In this document: piece after piece, positions 8,240-17,762 of the stretch
Layout of the letters: every line of letters starts with the position of its first letter
How positions within the stretch are numbered: the first letter of the stretch is position 1
DNA from: Billgrantia azerbaijanica
GTDB taxonomy: Bacteria; Pseudomonadota; Gammaproteobacteria; Pseudomonadales; Halomonadaceae
Reading direction: 5' to 3'
Assembly: GCA_004551485.1 (NCBI GenBank)
Contig: SBLD01000002.1
Coordinates: 372,001-436,000, forward strand
Length of the DNA stretch: 64,000 nucleotides
Program-made: the position numbers and the translations under genes
The notes under the pieces: generated by a model
Database searches by the model: none
Told to the model about the DNA's origin: nothing
The model's input: only the letters and a program-made list of their open reading frames with translations

Positions 8240-9007
8240 ATGAATAAACCTTGGCTGAGAGCCCTGGTACGGACGCAACGGCACAGACTGGTCGTGGCCC
8301 GTAGAGCGAGAAGAGGGGTACCCGTCTTGATTTATCAGATGGGCAAGGTCGGCTCATCTTCCCTCTATGCTTCTCTATCTGAGCAGTATACTGGGCTCAC
8401 TGTGCATACCCACGACTTCCGGTCGAATCATGCCGACTATCGAGTCAGGTGGCTATACCGCCGGACCATTACGAAGGGGCAACGGTTGAAGGTAATTACC
8501 CTCACCAGAGAGCCGGTTTCCCGAAACGTCTCGGCATTCTTCCAGAACTTCCAGAGGCTGGTAGGAGTGGCCACCGAAGAAGTCGATATGACGACCGAGG
8601 AGCTGAGGACGGCATTCCTGGCCCGCTATCCCCATGAGCTGCCCTTGACTTGGTTTGATGACAATATCCTCGAATGCTTCGGTATCAATGTGTTCGCGCA
8701 AGCGTTCCCGAAAGAGGGCATCGCTCGTCATGTAAAAGATAACATTGATATCTTGATCATGCGTTCGGAGATCGACGATGATGCCAAGTCGGAGGCTGTT
8801 CGGAATTTCCTGGGCTTGACGGGGTTTCGGCTACGAAATGTGAACATCTCCGCACAGAAGCCTTATGGAGAGATGTATGGAAGATTTGTCAAGGAAGTGC
8901 GGTTGCCTCCTGGCTATATTGAGAACATGTGTGCGTCACGGTACTTCCGCCATTTCTATGGTGTGGACGTTCGGCGAGAAGTCGAGAAGAAATGGCAGGC
9001 CCCCTGA
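8240..9007 (+). CDS. Sulfotransferase-like capsular polysaccharide protein (NKWYS-type)
   Basis: A 255-residue protein. Near residues 31-42 it has IYQMGKVGSSSL, which corresponds to the 5'-phosphosulfate loop of PAPS-dependent sulfotransferases, and near residues 83-97 TLTREPVSRNVSAFF, like the 3'-phosphate loop. This pairing is characteristic of the putative capsular polysaccharide synthesis (NKWYS) family. It may sulfate the polymer or its precursor; direct activity data for the family are not known to me. The start follows ggag about 10 bases upstream. No PAPS-forming genes are in the window. Confidence 0.7.
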   Translation: MNKPWLRALVRTQRHRLVVARRARRGVPVLIYQMGKVGSSSLYASLSEQYTGLTVHTHDFRSNHADYRVRWLYRRTITKGQRLKVITLTREPVSRNVSAFFQNFQRLVGVATEEVDMTTEELRTAFLARYPHELPLTWFDDNILECFGINVFAQAFPKEGIARHVKDNIDILIMRSEIDDDAKSEAVRNFLGLTGFRLRNVNISAQKPYGEMYGRFVKEVRLPPGYIENMCASRYFRHFYGVDVRREVEKKWQAP

Positions 9008-9040
9008 TGCCCTGGGTGTGTGTCACCATGGGAGAACGAC

Positions 9041-9991
9041 ATGCCTCACATCATTGCGGTCATCTTGACTTATAATCGACGGGATCTCCTCAAGCGCTGC
9101 CTGACGGCAGTGTACTCCCAGACTCGCCCTTGCGATGCCGTGATCGTTGTAGACAATGCCAGTTGCGACGGTACCTCAGAGTTTCTGAGTACTGCGTCCT
9201 ACCCCCGCCTTCAAGCCTATGAGCTTTCGGAGAATATTGGGGCAGCTGGGGGCTTCAACGCCGGTTTCCGTCTGGCTCACCAGCAAGGGGCTGACCTGGT
9301 CTGGATGATGGACGATGACGTCCTGCCAGAACCGGACGCCTTGGAGCGACTCCTGGCGGCCGACACGCTCCTTGCCGATAAGGGCATCGAGCGTTCCTTT
9401 CTGATCTCGTCAGCCCACACCGAGTCGGGATACGTCACCAACACACCCGTCCCGAGCCGTGTCAAGAACCGCATCGGATACGGCGACTGGCCTGTCCTTC
9501 TCGACCACCGCCTGGCCGCGGTCGAGAAGGCCGGCTTCATCTCTATACTTGTCCCTCGCAACGTACTGGAGCGCCACGGTCTGCCCATTGCCTCCATGTT
9601 CATCTGGGGAGAAGATACAGAGTTCACGTTGAGAATAAGCCGGCAGGCTCCAGGATTCCTGGTTGGCGATAGCCGGGTGCTACACCTGCGTCAGGAGGGA
9701 GGTCCGATTCGGATAACCTCCGAACGCAATCCGATGCGTATGCGCTATCACCGTAACCTGATTCGCAATAATCTGTTCATCGCTAGGAAATACCAGCCTT
9801 GGCGTCGTCTTCCGCCGACGCTTTTTTCCTTGGTGCGTCTTTCGTGCCGGCTGTTGAGAACCAGGCAGTTCGGTAAAGCGGTGGTTGTGTTTCAAGGGGC
9901 ATTGTCGAGCCTTTGCTTTTCCCCCGGGGTCGAAAGGGTCGATGCTTCCATAGATTCTCTCGGGGTTGAGGTACATCGGCTCCTCCCTTGA
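9041..9991 (+). CDS. Family 2 glycosyltransferase
   Basis: A 316-residue GT-A enzyme. It opens with IAVILTYNRRDLL, then VVDNASCDGT, and a WMMDDDVLPEP triad of acidic residues for metal and nucleotide-sugar binding near residue 90; FIWGEDTEF supplies the probable catalytic acid. The NIGAAGGFNAGF segment is seen in rhamnosyl- and galactofuranosyl-transferase-like GT2 proteins. The start is set at the ATG at 9041 behind gggagaacg; an in-frame GTG at 9020 is less likely. It probably adds one sugar of the repeat unit on the cytoplasmic face of the inner membrane. Confidence 0.87.
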   Translation: MPHIIAVILTYNRRDLLKRCLTAVYSQTRPCDAVIVVDNASCDGTSEFLSTASYPRLQAYELSENIGAAGGFNAGFRLAHQQGADLVWMMDDDVLPEPDALERLLAADTLLADKGIERSFLISSAHTESGYVTNTPVPSRVKNRIGYGDWPVLLDHRLAAVEKAGFISILVPRNVLERHGLPIASMFIWGEDTEFTLRISRQAPGFLVGDSRVLHLRQEGGPIRITSERNPMRMRYHRNLIRNNLFIARKYQPWRRLPPTLFSLVRLSCRLLRTRQFGKAVVVFQGALSSLCFSPGVERVDASIDSLGVEVHRLLP

Positions 9992-10070
9992 GTGGGTGGG
10001 CTCTCTGCCGCTTCGCTGATCGAGCCCTCAAGTGGAATCCTCCGTTCTCGGTTGCCGGGAAGACACCTAG

Positions 10071-11351
10071 ATGAACCTACACAGTCCTTTGGTCAGGAGC
10101 TTCCTGACGGTGGGCGCCATACGGATCTTGGCGATTCCCCTCGGGCTCGTCACCAGCATTGTCCTGGCTCGCTATCTGGGCCCCGAGGCATTTGGCCGAT
10201 ATGCCTTTGTGATGGCGCTGTTGCCCCTGTTGTCCCTGCCGGTGGCGGGAGGCTTGGTACAGCTCTTGACACGAGAGGCCGCCGGCTACCTGTATGAGGG
10301 GCAATGGTCGAGCCTTCGCGGATTGTCGCGGGCCGCCTGTGCCTGGGTCATCCTGGTTTCGCTTGTCTTGTCCGCTGCCTATCTGATGGCCGATGCGGTC
10401 GTAGGCTTTCCCTCGGAAGGCAAGTGGGCGCTACTCGGCTTGTTGGTGCCCCTGATACCATTGAGTGGTTTGACGTCGGTAACCAAAGGTTTGGTCAAGG
10501 GCTTAGGCCGTCCATCGCTTGCGGAATTCCCTTCCCAGATCATCAAGCCGTTGTCGGTCCTGGTGGGCTTGGGTGGTCTCTTGTTATGGCATGAACTGAC
10601 GCCCAGTTCGGCGATTCTGGTCCAGGTAGGAAGTGGTGCCTTGGTTCTCGCCGTATCGACTCTAATATTGGCCCGTGTCATGCCGCCCCAGGCGCACCAG
10701 CAATCCGCCACCTACTTCCCCATGTTCTGGGTGGGTTCGTTGCTCCCTTTCACCATGATGATCGCGGCTGGTACCTTGAATGCCCACATCGGCATCGTTT
10801 TACTGGGATTTCTTGGCGCGGATGAGGGCGTGGCCGCCTTGCGAGTCGGTGAGCGAGCGGCGCAGTTCGTGGTCATGTCGCTCGTTCTGGTCAATATGGT
10901 GATCGCACCACACCTCGTTAGGGCCTACCGGGCCGGAGATCTCGCTAAGCTGCAGCGCTTGTTCCGACAATCGGCACGCGGGGCATTCCTGATCGCCTCT
11001 GTCGTGAGCCTGGTACTTCTCCTCTTCGGCAGGCCTTTGATCGCCCTTTCGTTTGGTGAAGCCTATGCCTCGATCGCATATTCACCCATGCTGGTACTGG
11101 TTGCAGGGCAACTAATTAATGTTTTTTTCGGATCAGTCGGCACTATACTCAATATGAGCGGCTTTGAGCGGTATACCCTGATGGGGCAGATGTGTGCCTT
11201 GATGGTGAATGTGCTGACGTGTCTCTATCTGATTCCCCAGTATGGCGCTCTCGGCGCAGCCACAGGTGCCAGTGTCGGCCTGGTAACCTGGAACTTGTTG
11301 CTCGGTATCATGATGATCCGGCATCTAAAGATCAGGCCGACGGTCCTGTGA
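10071..11351 (+). CDS. wzx: Polysaccharide flippase, Wzx type
   Basis: A 426-residue, very hydrophobic protein with about a dozen predicted membrane helices across its length. The N-terminal segments LVTSIVLARYLGPEAFGRYAF and the late SVGTILNMSGFERY region are typical of Wzx/RfbX-type members of the MOP superfamily. It should flip the undecaprenyl-linked repeat unit from the cytoplasm to the periplasm. It pairs with the Wzy-like polymerase at 16496 and the Wzc-like co-polymerase at the left edge. It ends the first GC-richer part of the locus. Confidence 0.9.
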   Translation: MNLHSPLVRSFLTVGAIRILAIPLGLVTSIVLARYLGPEAFGRYAFVMALLPLLSLPVAGGLVQLLTREAAGYLYEGQWSSLRGLSRAACAWVILVSLVLSAAYLMADAVVGFPSEGKWALLGLLVPLIPLSGLTSVTKGLVKGLGRPSLAEFPSQIIKPLSVLVGLGGLLLWHELTPSSAILVQVGSGALVLAVSTLILARVMPPQAHQQSATYFPMFWVGSLLPFTMMIAAGTLNAHIGIVLLGFLGADEGVAALRVGERAAQFVVMSLVLVNMVIAPHLVRAYRAGDLAKLQRLFRQSARGAFLIASVVSLVLLLFGRPLIALSFGEAYASIAYSPMLVLVAGQLINVFFGSVGTILNMSGFERYTLMGQMCALMVNVLTCLYLIPQYGALGAATGASVGLVTWNLLLGIMMIRHLKIRPTVL

Positions 11352-11946
11352 GCAGGATTAATTTCCTGGACTGGAGAGGTGCCTGTCAAGGTAGTTGTAT
11401 GACGCAGTTACGCTGAAGTTGAACCCGTTCAGTGGCCCTGCCTCTTTGAGAAGAAAGGGTGCATCTAGCAGTACCGAGTTGTGTCGTTAGACAAGACCAG
11501 AGCGGTTAGCGGCCGATAGGTACGGTACTACCACGAAGAATGGCCGGATGTGCTCGGGAGTACCACATGGCAGAGCACATCCGACGCTAGTCGCGTAGGG
11601 TGTGTAGAAACTAAGAAAGTCATCGCAGTACTGCCTAGCCTGGTGCCTTTCAGGATGAAGCGCCTGCATCTGCCAATCACCGCATGTTGAGCTTAGGTGA
11701 CAGGCACTGAGAAGAAATATAGTGACCAGGTGGCTATTCGAAACAGTTTCAGTTAGAAACAGCTTAATGCTCGTTTTTTGATGTTGAATTTAGCGGTAAA
11801 AATTACTCTAAATTGCGGATTAATCAACCATCCAGCCGAATTTCCATTTCGGAAGGAGTGGATCTATAATATGTACTCTACCCAAGCCTATTCCCGAAAT
11901 GCATTTCCGTTCAAGTGCCTGGCGGCACCACGGGGAGAAGCGAAAA
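11352..11946. other. Gene-free 0.6-kb gap at the edge of the AT-rich block
   Basis: No supportable gene is seen in this stretch; the short open frames on both strands lack ribosome sites and family features. It holds one clear inverted repeat (listed separately). From about 11,730 on it becomes AT-rich like the genes that follow. It separates wzx from the acyltransferase and may be a recombination scar or the leader region for the next genes. Confidence 0.6.
11545..11583. repeat. 11-bp perfect inverted repeat
   Basis: CGGATGTGCTC at 11545-11555 is matched by GAGCACATCCG at 11573-11583, with a 17-base loop. No T-run follows on the plus strand, so it is not a standard terminator. It may be an RNA hairpin or a leftover of a mobile element. 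Confidence 0.5.
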
Positions 11947-13905
11947 ATGGAGTACAGGAGAGAGATTGACGGGCTTAGGGCGATAGCTGTTTTGCCCGTC
12001 ATTTTATTTCACGCTGGCTTCTCATTATTTTCCGGGGGATACGTTGGAGTAGACGTATTCTTTGTAATCAGCGGCTATCTAATTACATCAATAATTATTA
12101 ATGACTTGGAGATGGGTAAGTTTTCTATCTCTAAATTCTATGAGCGCAGAGCAAAAAGGATACTACCAGCACTATTCTTTGTGGTTTTAGCATGCATGCC
12201 GTTTGCTTGGACCTGGATGTTTCCTGCGCAACTCAAGGAGTTCTCACAAGCCTTGATGGCCATTGCTCTTTTCTCCTCAAACATCTTGTTTTGGAAGCAA
12301 GCCGATTATTTTTCACCTGTTTCTGAAGAAAATCCACTTTTGCATACATGGAGTCTAGGGGTCGAAGAGCAGTTTTATATATTCTTTCCTTTGTTCCTTT
12401 TTGCCACTTGGAAACTAAGGCTGGGGCGCAATTCTGTTCTTTATATTATATTATCTCTTGCAGGATTAAGTCTCATTCTTTCGGAATGGGGGTGGAGAAA
12501 TTATCCAGCTGCAAACTTCTATTTGTTGCCACCTAGAGCCTGGGAATTAGGTGCAGGATCTATTTGCGCAATGATCCTGTACAAAAAACCTGTAAGAAGC
12601 AGCCAGCTTTTGTCAGGCTTTGGCTTCGCATTAATCCTGTTCTCCATATTTGTATATGATGAGAACATACCGTTCCCATCACTATATACATTAGTCCCTG
12701 TTTCTGGAGCTTCACTGATAATAGTATATGCCTCGAAAGAAACATATGCAGCTAAGCTGCTTGGCTTTCAGCTTTTCGTAGTCATCGGACTTATAAGCTA
12801 TAGTGCATATTTATGGCATCAGCCCATATTCGCTTTTTCCCGAATTCAAGGCTTCGAAGATAGCACCGCAAAGATGTTGGTGCTTTCCCTCCTGTCGCTG
12901 GTGTTGGCTTATTTAACATGGAAATACATAGAAACGCCATTCAGGGTTGGATCGATTCCTGGTTTTAAATCCAAAAAAATGATATTTTCCGCATCATCAA
13001 TAGCTATGGTTTTAGTCATTTCATTTGGTCTATATGGTCATCTTACACAAGGTGCTGATTGGCGGTCCGTGGGTCTTCAGGCCTTATCCTATGAGCCAGA
13101 TAACAGGAAGCTCCAAATAGAAAGTTGGTCTATCTTACGAGAGTTGACCCAGGAAAAAAAATATAGTGTTCAAGGAAACGCATATGACTTGGAGAAATGG
13201 CAATATGGGAATGGCGATTTGAATATCTTGCTAGTGGGCAATTCTCACTCTAAAGATGTTTTCAATGTCCTATATCAAAGCGAGTATACGTCAACCGATA
13301 TATCTATCTCTAGGTATGGGGTGCAAGTTTGGGAAATAAGAGACGCCAAGCACAAGCTTTACCGCTCTGATAATTTTACAAGTGCTGATATTGTAATGAT
13401 TGCTTCTCGCTATTCATCTAAAGACTTGGAAAGTATTGAGCAGGTTATAGTCAACATTCAAAGCCACGGAAAAAAAGTCGCGATCGTTAAGAATATTTTT
13501 GAATACAAGCAATTCAGCGGATTCAGGAACTTATCCGATTTCTTGCTCGAATCGCTTTATCGTGAAAACAACTTAATCAAAGAATCAGGCGCTATTTCAA
13601 AAGAAATAAACGAGCGTTATTACAGCATATATAAATCTGGAGATACAAAGAAAATAGTCAAGAAAGCAAATGACCAAATAGAGAAGCTTTCTGAAAGCAT
13701 GGGGGTCACTAGTCTCGATCAAATGGATTACGTCTGCTCCTCCATGGAGGAGCTTTGCTTCGCTATTGATAATGAGTATAACAAATATTTCTATGACTAT
13801 GGCCATCACACTATAAAAGGAGCCAGCTTCTTTGGGTCTAGGCTAAAAAGTGTAGGTTGGCTGGATCCTCTTATCTCAGGAAAAGAAGATAATACTTTAA
13901 AGTAA
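11947..13905 (+). CDS. OafA/YrhL-type acyltransferase with C-terminal SGNH-like region
   Basis: A 652-residue membrane acyltransferase. It starts YRREIDGLRAIAVL, the signature of acyltransferase family 3, with GYVGVDVFFVISGYLI and the HTWSLGVEEQFY motif near residues 130-145; about ten membrane helices occupy residues 10-370. The C-terminal 270 residues contain ILLVGNSHSKD, the nucleophile block of SGNH domains, and HHTIKGA, a possible catalytic His block. Such two-domain proteins O-acetylate polysaccharides at the periplasmic face. The ATG at 11947 has ggggagaag upstream. The gene is much AT-richer than the flanks, a sign of horizontal transfer. Confidence 0.88.
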   Translation: MEYRREIDGLRAIAVLPVILFHAGFSLFSGGYVGVDVFFVISGYLITSIIINDLEMGKFSISKFYERRAKRILPALFFVVLACMPFAWTWMFPAQLKEFSQALMAIALFSSNILFWKQADYFSPVSEENPLLHTWSLGVEEQFYIFFPLFLFATWKLRLGRNSVLYIILSLAGLSLILSEWGWRNYPAANFYLLPPRAWELGAGSICAMILYKKPVRSSQLLSGFGFALILFSIFVYDENIPFPSLYTLVPVSGASLIIVYASKETYAAKLLGFQLFVVIGLISYSAYLWHQPIFAFSRIQGFEDSTAKMLVLSLLSLVLAYLTWKYIETPFRVGSIPGFKSKKMIFSASSIAMVLVISFGLYGHLTQGADWRSVGLQALSYEPDNRKLQIESWSILRELTQEKKYSVQGNAYDLEKWQYGNGDLNILLVGNSHSKDVFNVLYQSEYTSTDISISRYGVQVWEIRDAKHKLYRSDNFTSADIVMIASRYSSKDLESIEQVIVNIQSHGKKVAIVKNIFEYKQFSGFRNLSDFLLESLYRENNLIKESGAISKEINERYYSIYKSGDTKKIVKKANDQIEKLSESMGVTSLDQMDYVCSSMEELCFAIDNEYNKYFYDYGHHTIKGASFFGSRLKSVGWLDPLISGKEDNTLK

Positions 13906-14057
13906 AGAGAAGTGGCCGGCGCTAGGACAGGCTCTTACTCAACCCTACGTCCCTTGATTATTAATAAATGGATCAATAAGTTTTTAGGAAACTTGGTGGA
14001 GCTTGTTATGTGTCGCGCCTATGATCGTATTTTATTGTAACTTCTGCGAGGGACGAA

Positions 14058-15008
14058 ATGAACCGCTTGTCCATGCCATTTTTTTCAGTAGTGGTTCCCG
14101 TTTATAATAAGATTAAGCATCTGGAGAGGACACTCGAGTGCTTATATTCCCAGAGCTACCGAGATTTTGAAATCGTTGTCGTAGATGATGGCTCGACCGA
14201 TGGTTCCCTGCAATTACTTGATGCTCATAGGGAGCGTGGGCTGATTCGTCTCTATCGACGATACAAACCGGGGCCGGGGGGATATGAAGCCAGAAATCAT
14301 GGGGCACGCAGAGCGTTGGGAAAGTGGTTGATCTTCCAGGATGCCGATGACTGGTGTTCGGAGGATCATCTAGAGGAATTTCATCACGACATCGAGCGTA
14401 CCAACGGCAGTGATATCAAGTTATACGTTAATGCCTACGCGAAGGTTCGGAATGGCACCATCGTGCCAATCGTTGCTTTTCCACATGATGGGGTGCTCTC
14501 TAGGAAGCAGGGACTCGAGCTCTTTTCCCGAGCGGACTATATCCACATGAATGGTGTCTGTATTGAACGACAGCTTTTTCTGAAAAGCAGTGGGTTCCCG
14601 GAAGGAAGGTACCGGAGAGGTGGCGATGTGTATTACTGGATCCGGATGCTGGCTTCGGAGGACAAGAGTCACTACAGCCGAAAGATTACCAGCCACTGGA
14701 ATAATGATAATAGCCAAATTATAAAAAATCCGGTTAATTTGCCTCATATACATCCTGCAAAGGATGCTTTGATGGAAATGCGTGGTGAGTTTGGTTGGAT
14801 TGAGGCCTATTACGCTAAAAGAGCAATAAATCGAAAGCTTATTTCTTGGGCAGTGCAGAAAAAAACCTATGGAATGTTTTTTCACGATGATCTGATGGCC
14901 CTCTGTTTCTATGCTCTTACTGTGAAGCAGGCAATCTATTGTATGATTCTCTTGCTTCCCCGAGATGTTTTTGCGGTATGCCGATCATTAGGGCAGGGAT
15001 TAAAGTAG
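14058..15008 (+). CDS. Family 2 glycosyltransferase
   Basis: A 316-residue GT-A enzyme with FSVVVPVYNK at the start, VVDDGSTDGS near residue 50 and FQDADDW near residue 95 as the D-x-D region. A gcgaggga site lies upstream of the ATG. The C-terminal part has a hydrophobic stretch (IYCMILLLP) that could anchor it to the membrane. It is expected to transfer one residue to the lipid-linked repeat unit. The donor and acceptor are not predictable. Confidence 0.87.
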   Translation: MNRLSMPFFSVVVPVYNKIKHLERTLECLYSQSYRDFEIVVVDDGSTDGSLQLLDAHRERGLIRLYRRYKPGPGGYEARNHGARRALGKWLIFQDADDWCSEDHLEEFHHDIERTNGSDIKLYVNAYAKVRNGTIVPIVAFPHDGVLSRKQGLELFSRADYIHMNGVCIERQLFLKSSGFPEGRYRRGGDVYYWIRMLASEDKSHYSRKITSHWNNDNSQIIKNPVNLPHIHPAKDALMEMRGEFGWIEAYYAKRAINRKLISWAVQKKTYGMFFHDDLMALCFYALTVKQAIYCMILLLPRDVFAVCRSLGQGLK

Positions 15009-15210
15009 AATTAGTGTTTTGCAAACATTACCGCTGGTGCCGGCAATCTTTCGTTACGACAAGCGCGCTCTGCAAGCTGACGAATGAGGTGTGCTAATAG
15101 CTCTCTCTGTCAATTTTTAATCAATGGATCAGTGCTTCTTGGTTTAACCATCTCAGGTATTCAATGAATAATCTTTTTGAAAGTTTTTCTCAGACAGAGG
15201 CAAGAGATAG

Positions 15211-16311
15211 ATGAAAAAAATATGTGTCATACTGCACTCAATAAGGCAAGGGGGTGGGATTCAGGAGCGGAGGGCTATGCTTGTAAAAGAGTGGGCTTGT
15301 AAAGGTCATTTGGTTACAGTGATTTCTCCGGAAAGCGGTGATCAGGATATTCAGTCTTTTAAAGACTTTGCGAATGTGGGTAGCCTTGGTGTGTCGCTTA
15401 GGCGACAACGCTTTCAGTCGCTTTATTTTTGCATTAAGTTATGGATTTTTTTTAGAAACAGTAAAGATTTTGATGCTGTTCTAACATCCGGCGTTTTGAC
15501 TAGCTTCATTGTAACTTTAAGCGCTAGTATTTCAGGGTTTGAATCAAAAATATTCTGCACTTTTCATAATCCTATAAAAAAAGAAGGAGGGTTGATTTCT
15601 TGGGTTGAATATATGTTTAAAGCAGCTCTGGTTAAGTATGCGGTTAATAGATCATATCGGTGCGGAGTTAATTCCATTGCTCTGGCGCAAGAAGTTGAGG
15701 CAATAACTAATGTTAAGCCTGTCACAACAATTTACAATCCTGTGGTTGACAGGGACTTCATGGGTTTGCCGCCTAAAAAAACTCATAGGGAGGATATAGT
15801 AAGCCATAAAAAAATACTGGCTGTAGGACGGCTCTGTAAACAGAAAGGCTTTGATTTATTGTTGCGCGCGATCGCTCTTATCAAGAAAGATGTGGTCTTG
15901 GAAATCGCTGGAGAGGGACCTCAGGAGTCTGAGTTGAAAAAGCTCTCTGAGATATTGGGTGTAGGTCGTCGCGTGAACTTCATCGGTTATCATAAGGATA
16001 TAGTTGGTTTGATGCGGTCGGCTGATTGTTTTGTTCTTTCTTCCCGTTGGGAAGGTTTTGGAAATGTTCTGGTAGAAGCTCTTTATGCTCAAATACCTAT
16101 TGTAAGCTATGATTGTGATTATGGGCCTAGAGAAGTATTGGAGAATGGGAAGTACGGTATCTTAGTCAAAGAGAAAACCCCGGAAGCACTGGCTTTGGCC
16201 ATTGAAAAAGCGTTGCAATCTAGCATGCCCGTCAATAAAAGATGGGAAGATTTTACGGTGCAAAAAATAGCTTTGGAATATCTGGAGTTCATGGATATTG
16301 CTGAGACGTGA
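15211..16311 (+). CDS. Family 4 glycosyltransferase
   Basis: A 366-residue GT-B enzyme. It begins KKICVILHSIRQGGGIQERR, with the glycine-rich acceptor loop. The C-terminal domain contains ILAVGRLCKQKGFDLLLRA, IAGEGPQ and the E-x7-E motif as EGFGNVLVEAL, in the order typical of GT4. It is a retaining transferase using a nucleotide sugar and probably extends the repeat unit. Base composition is AT-rich like the genes beside it. Confidence 0.88.
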   Translation: MKKICVILHSIRQGGGIQERRAMLVKEWACKGHLVTVISPESGDQDIQSFKDFANVGSLGVSLRRQRFQSLYFCIKLWIFFRNSKDFDAVLTSGVLTSFIVTLSASISGFESKIFCTFHNPIKKEGGLISWVEYMFKAALVKYAVNRSYRCGVNSIALAQEVEAITNVKPVTTIYNPVVDRDFMGLPPKKTHREDIVSHKKILAVGRLCKQKGFDLLLRAIALIKKDVVLEIAGEGPQESELKKLSEILGVGRRVNFIGYHKDIVGLMRSADCFVLSSRWEGFGNVLVEALYAQIPIVSYDCDYGPREVLENGKYGILVKEKTPEALALAIEKALQSSMPVNKRWEDFTVQKIALEYLEFMDIAET

Positions 16312-16495
16312 ATGCAACACCTCTTCTGTCATAATAATGTTTTCCTATGATGTGTTTAAAATATTTTGTTTGTATATGAGGGTGTGTGTAGGGTCGCTGT
16401 TTGTATTATTTTTATTGGTTTTGTTGTCCGCTGTTTCTGGGTGGGCTTGTAATCCAAGCTAGCTAAACTAGGGTTTTGTAGTGAGAGAAACTGAA

Positions 16496-17686
16496 ATGGC
16501 TATTATAAAAAATATTGAGGTTGCAGAAAAGTCAGCCAGAAGGCGAGCGGCCTCCTTGTCGTCAATTGTGACCTTCCTTTTGGCGTTGGCCATTAGCCTT
16601 TCTCCGCTTTATTTTTTTCCCAGCGGTGGGCCTCAATTAACGGATTTCGCATTTGTTGTTTTTTCTTCGGTAGTTGCGCTTGCTGCTGTAAGTAATAAAA
16701 TCTACTTGGAGAAGAGGGATAAGCGTCTTCTCGTGCTTTTCATACTGCTGTGCCTTTGGGTTCTGGTCGTTTCTTCTGTTAATACCATTTATTTTTCAAT
16801 GACTGAGATATTGTTCCCGTCGCTGTTCTATATTTACAATACTATTGTTGCTGTTATGGTGTTCATGTTTTTGAAGGAGTCACCTTCCGCAGGCGCGCGA
16901 GCCATTAAAATCGGAGCTGTTTTATCCACTGTAATCGTATTGGTGTTTTGGTTCTCTGACTTGACTGCGTCTACCAGGCGGGTTGATGGAAGTTTCAATA
17001 ATCCGAATCAACTTGCATATTATTCGTTGGTTATTATTTCCATTCTTCTGTGTGTCCTGAATAATAAAGAGCTTCTGAAGCCAGTCTATTTGTGTGTCAT
17101 TGGTGTTTTGGTCGTTTATACTCTTAGCTCTAGTTCTTTAACCGCAGTCGTTGCTCTGTTCATTTCATTATTTGGGGTGTTGTGCAAAGTTTCTGGAACG
17201 TTGAGGTCTGCTTTGACACGTGGTGTCTCTTTGCTGGCAATAATTGTGGTGGCTGGTTCCGTGTTCATGATGACTGAGAAAGGTAATACGGTTGTCAATA
17301 TGGTTGAAGCTCGCTTTCTTCTTCTTGACGATAAATTAGAAGATGTTGGTGAAAGTCGTGGGTACAGCCGTATCTTGGAATATCCAGAATATATTTTTTT
17401 TGGTGCTGGGGAGCGTGGGCGAGATCGGTTTGGTTATGGGCATAGTCATGAGATACATTCAACTTTTGGCACTCTTTTGTTTTCTTATGGGATCGTGGGG
17501 GTTGTTTTGTTTATGATGCTCCTGGTTTCGACAATAAGAGAAGGTGGTTTTTACCATTTTTTTGCTTTAGCCGCCCCTTTGTTTTATGCAATAACACATA
17601 ATGGTCTTAGGTTTACTTTGTTTTGGATTCTCCTTGTTGTCATTTTCATGTCCATAAAAGAATGTCGGAAAATAAGCAATTCATGA
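16496..17686 (+). CDS. wzy: O-antigen/exopolysaccharide polymerase, Wzy type
   Basis: A 396-residue protein with about ten hydrophobic helices. It has the O-antigen ligase/polymerase pattern FNNPNQLAYY in the middle and, near the C-terminus, HSHEIHSTFG followed by SYGIVGVVLF, the Wzy_C-type periplasmic loop and next helix. It should join repeat units at the periplasmic face. Position next to the glycosyltransferases favours Wzy over ligase. Start: ATG at 16496 is preferred over the GTG at 16481, with gagag 8 bases before the ATG. Confidence 0.82.
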   Translation: MAIIKNIEVAEKSARRRAASLSSIVTFLLALAISLSPLYFFPSGGPQLTDFAFVVFSSVVALAAVSNKIYLEKRDKRLLVLFILLCLWVLVVSSVNTIYFSMTEILFPSLFYIYNTIVAVMVFMFLKESPSAGARAIKIGAVLSTVIVLVFWFSDLTASTRRVDGSFNNPNQLAYYSLVIISILLCVLNNKELLKPVYLCVIGVLVVYTLSSSSLTAVVALFISLFGVLCKVSGTLRSALTRGVSLLAIIVVAGSVFMMTEKGNTVVNMVEARFLLLDDKLEDVGESRGYSRILEYPEYIFFGAGERGRDRFGYGHSHEIHSTFGTLLFSYGIVGVVLFMMLLVSTIREGGFYHFFALAAPLFYAITHNGLRFTLFWILLVVIFMSIKECRKISNS

Positions 17687-17762
17687 CTGGTTTTTCGTGA
17701 ACTACGCGTTGCCCCGTCTCTCATGAAAAATTCATTATCGATGCATCTTGTTGGAGGCGGTC

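Noticed and set aside
11352-11946. A broken insertion sequence
   Set aside because: No transposase fragment or paired terminal repeats with target duplication could be recognised; only one hairpin was found.
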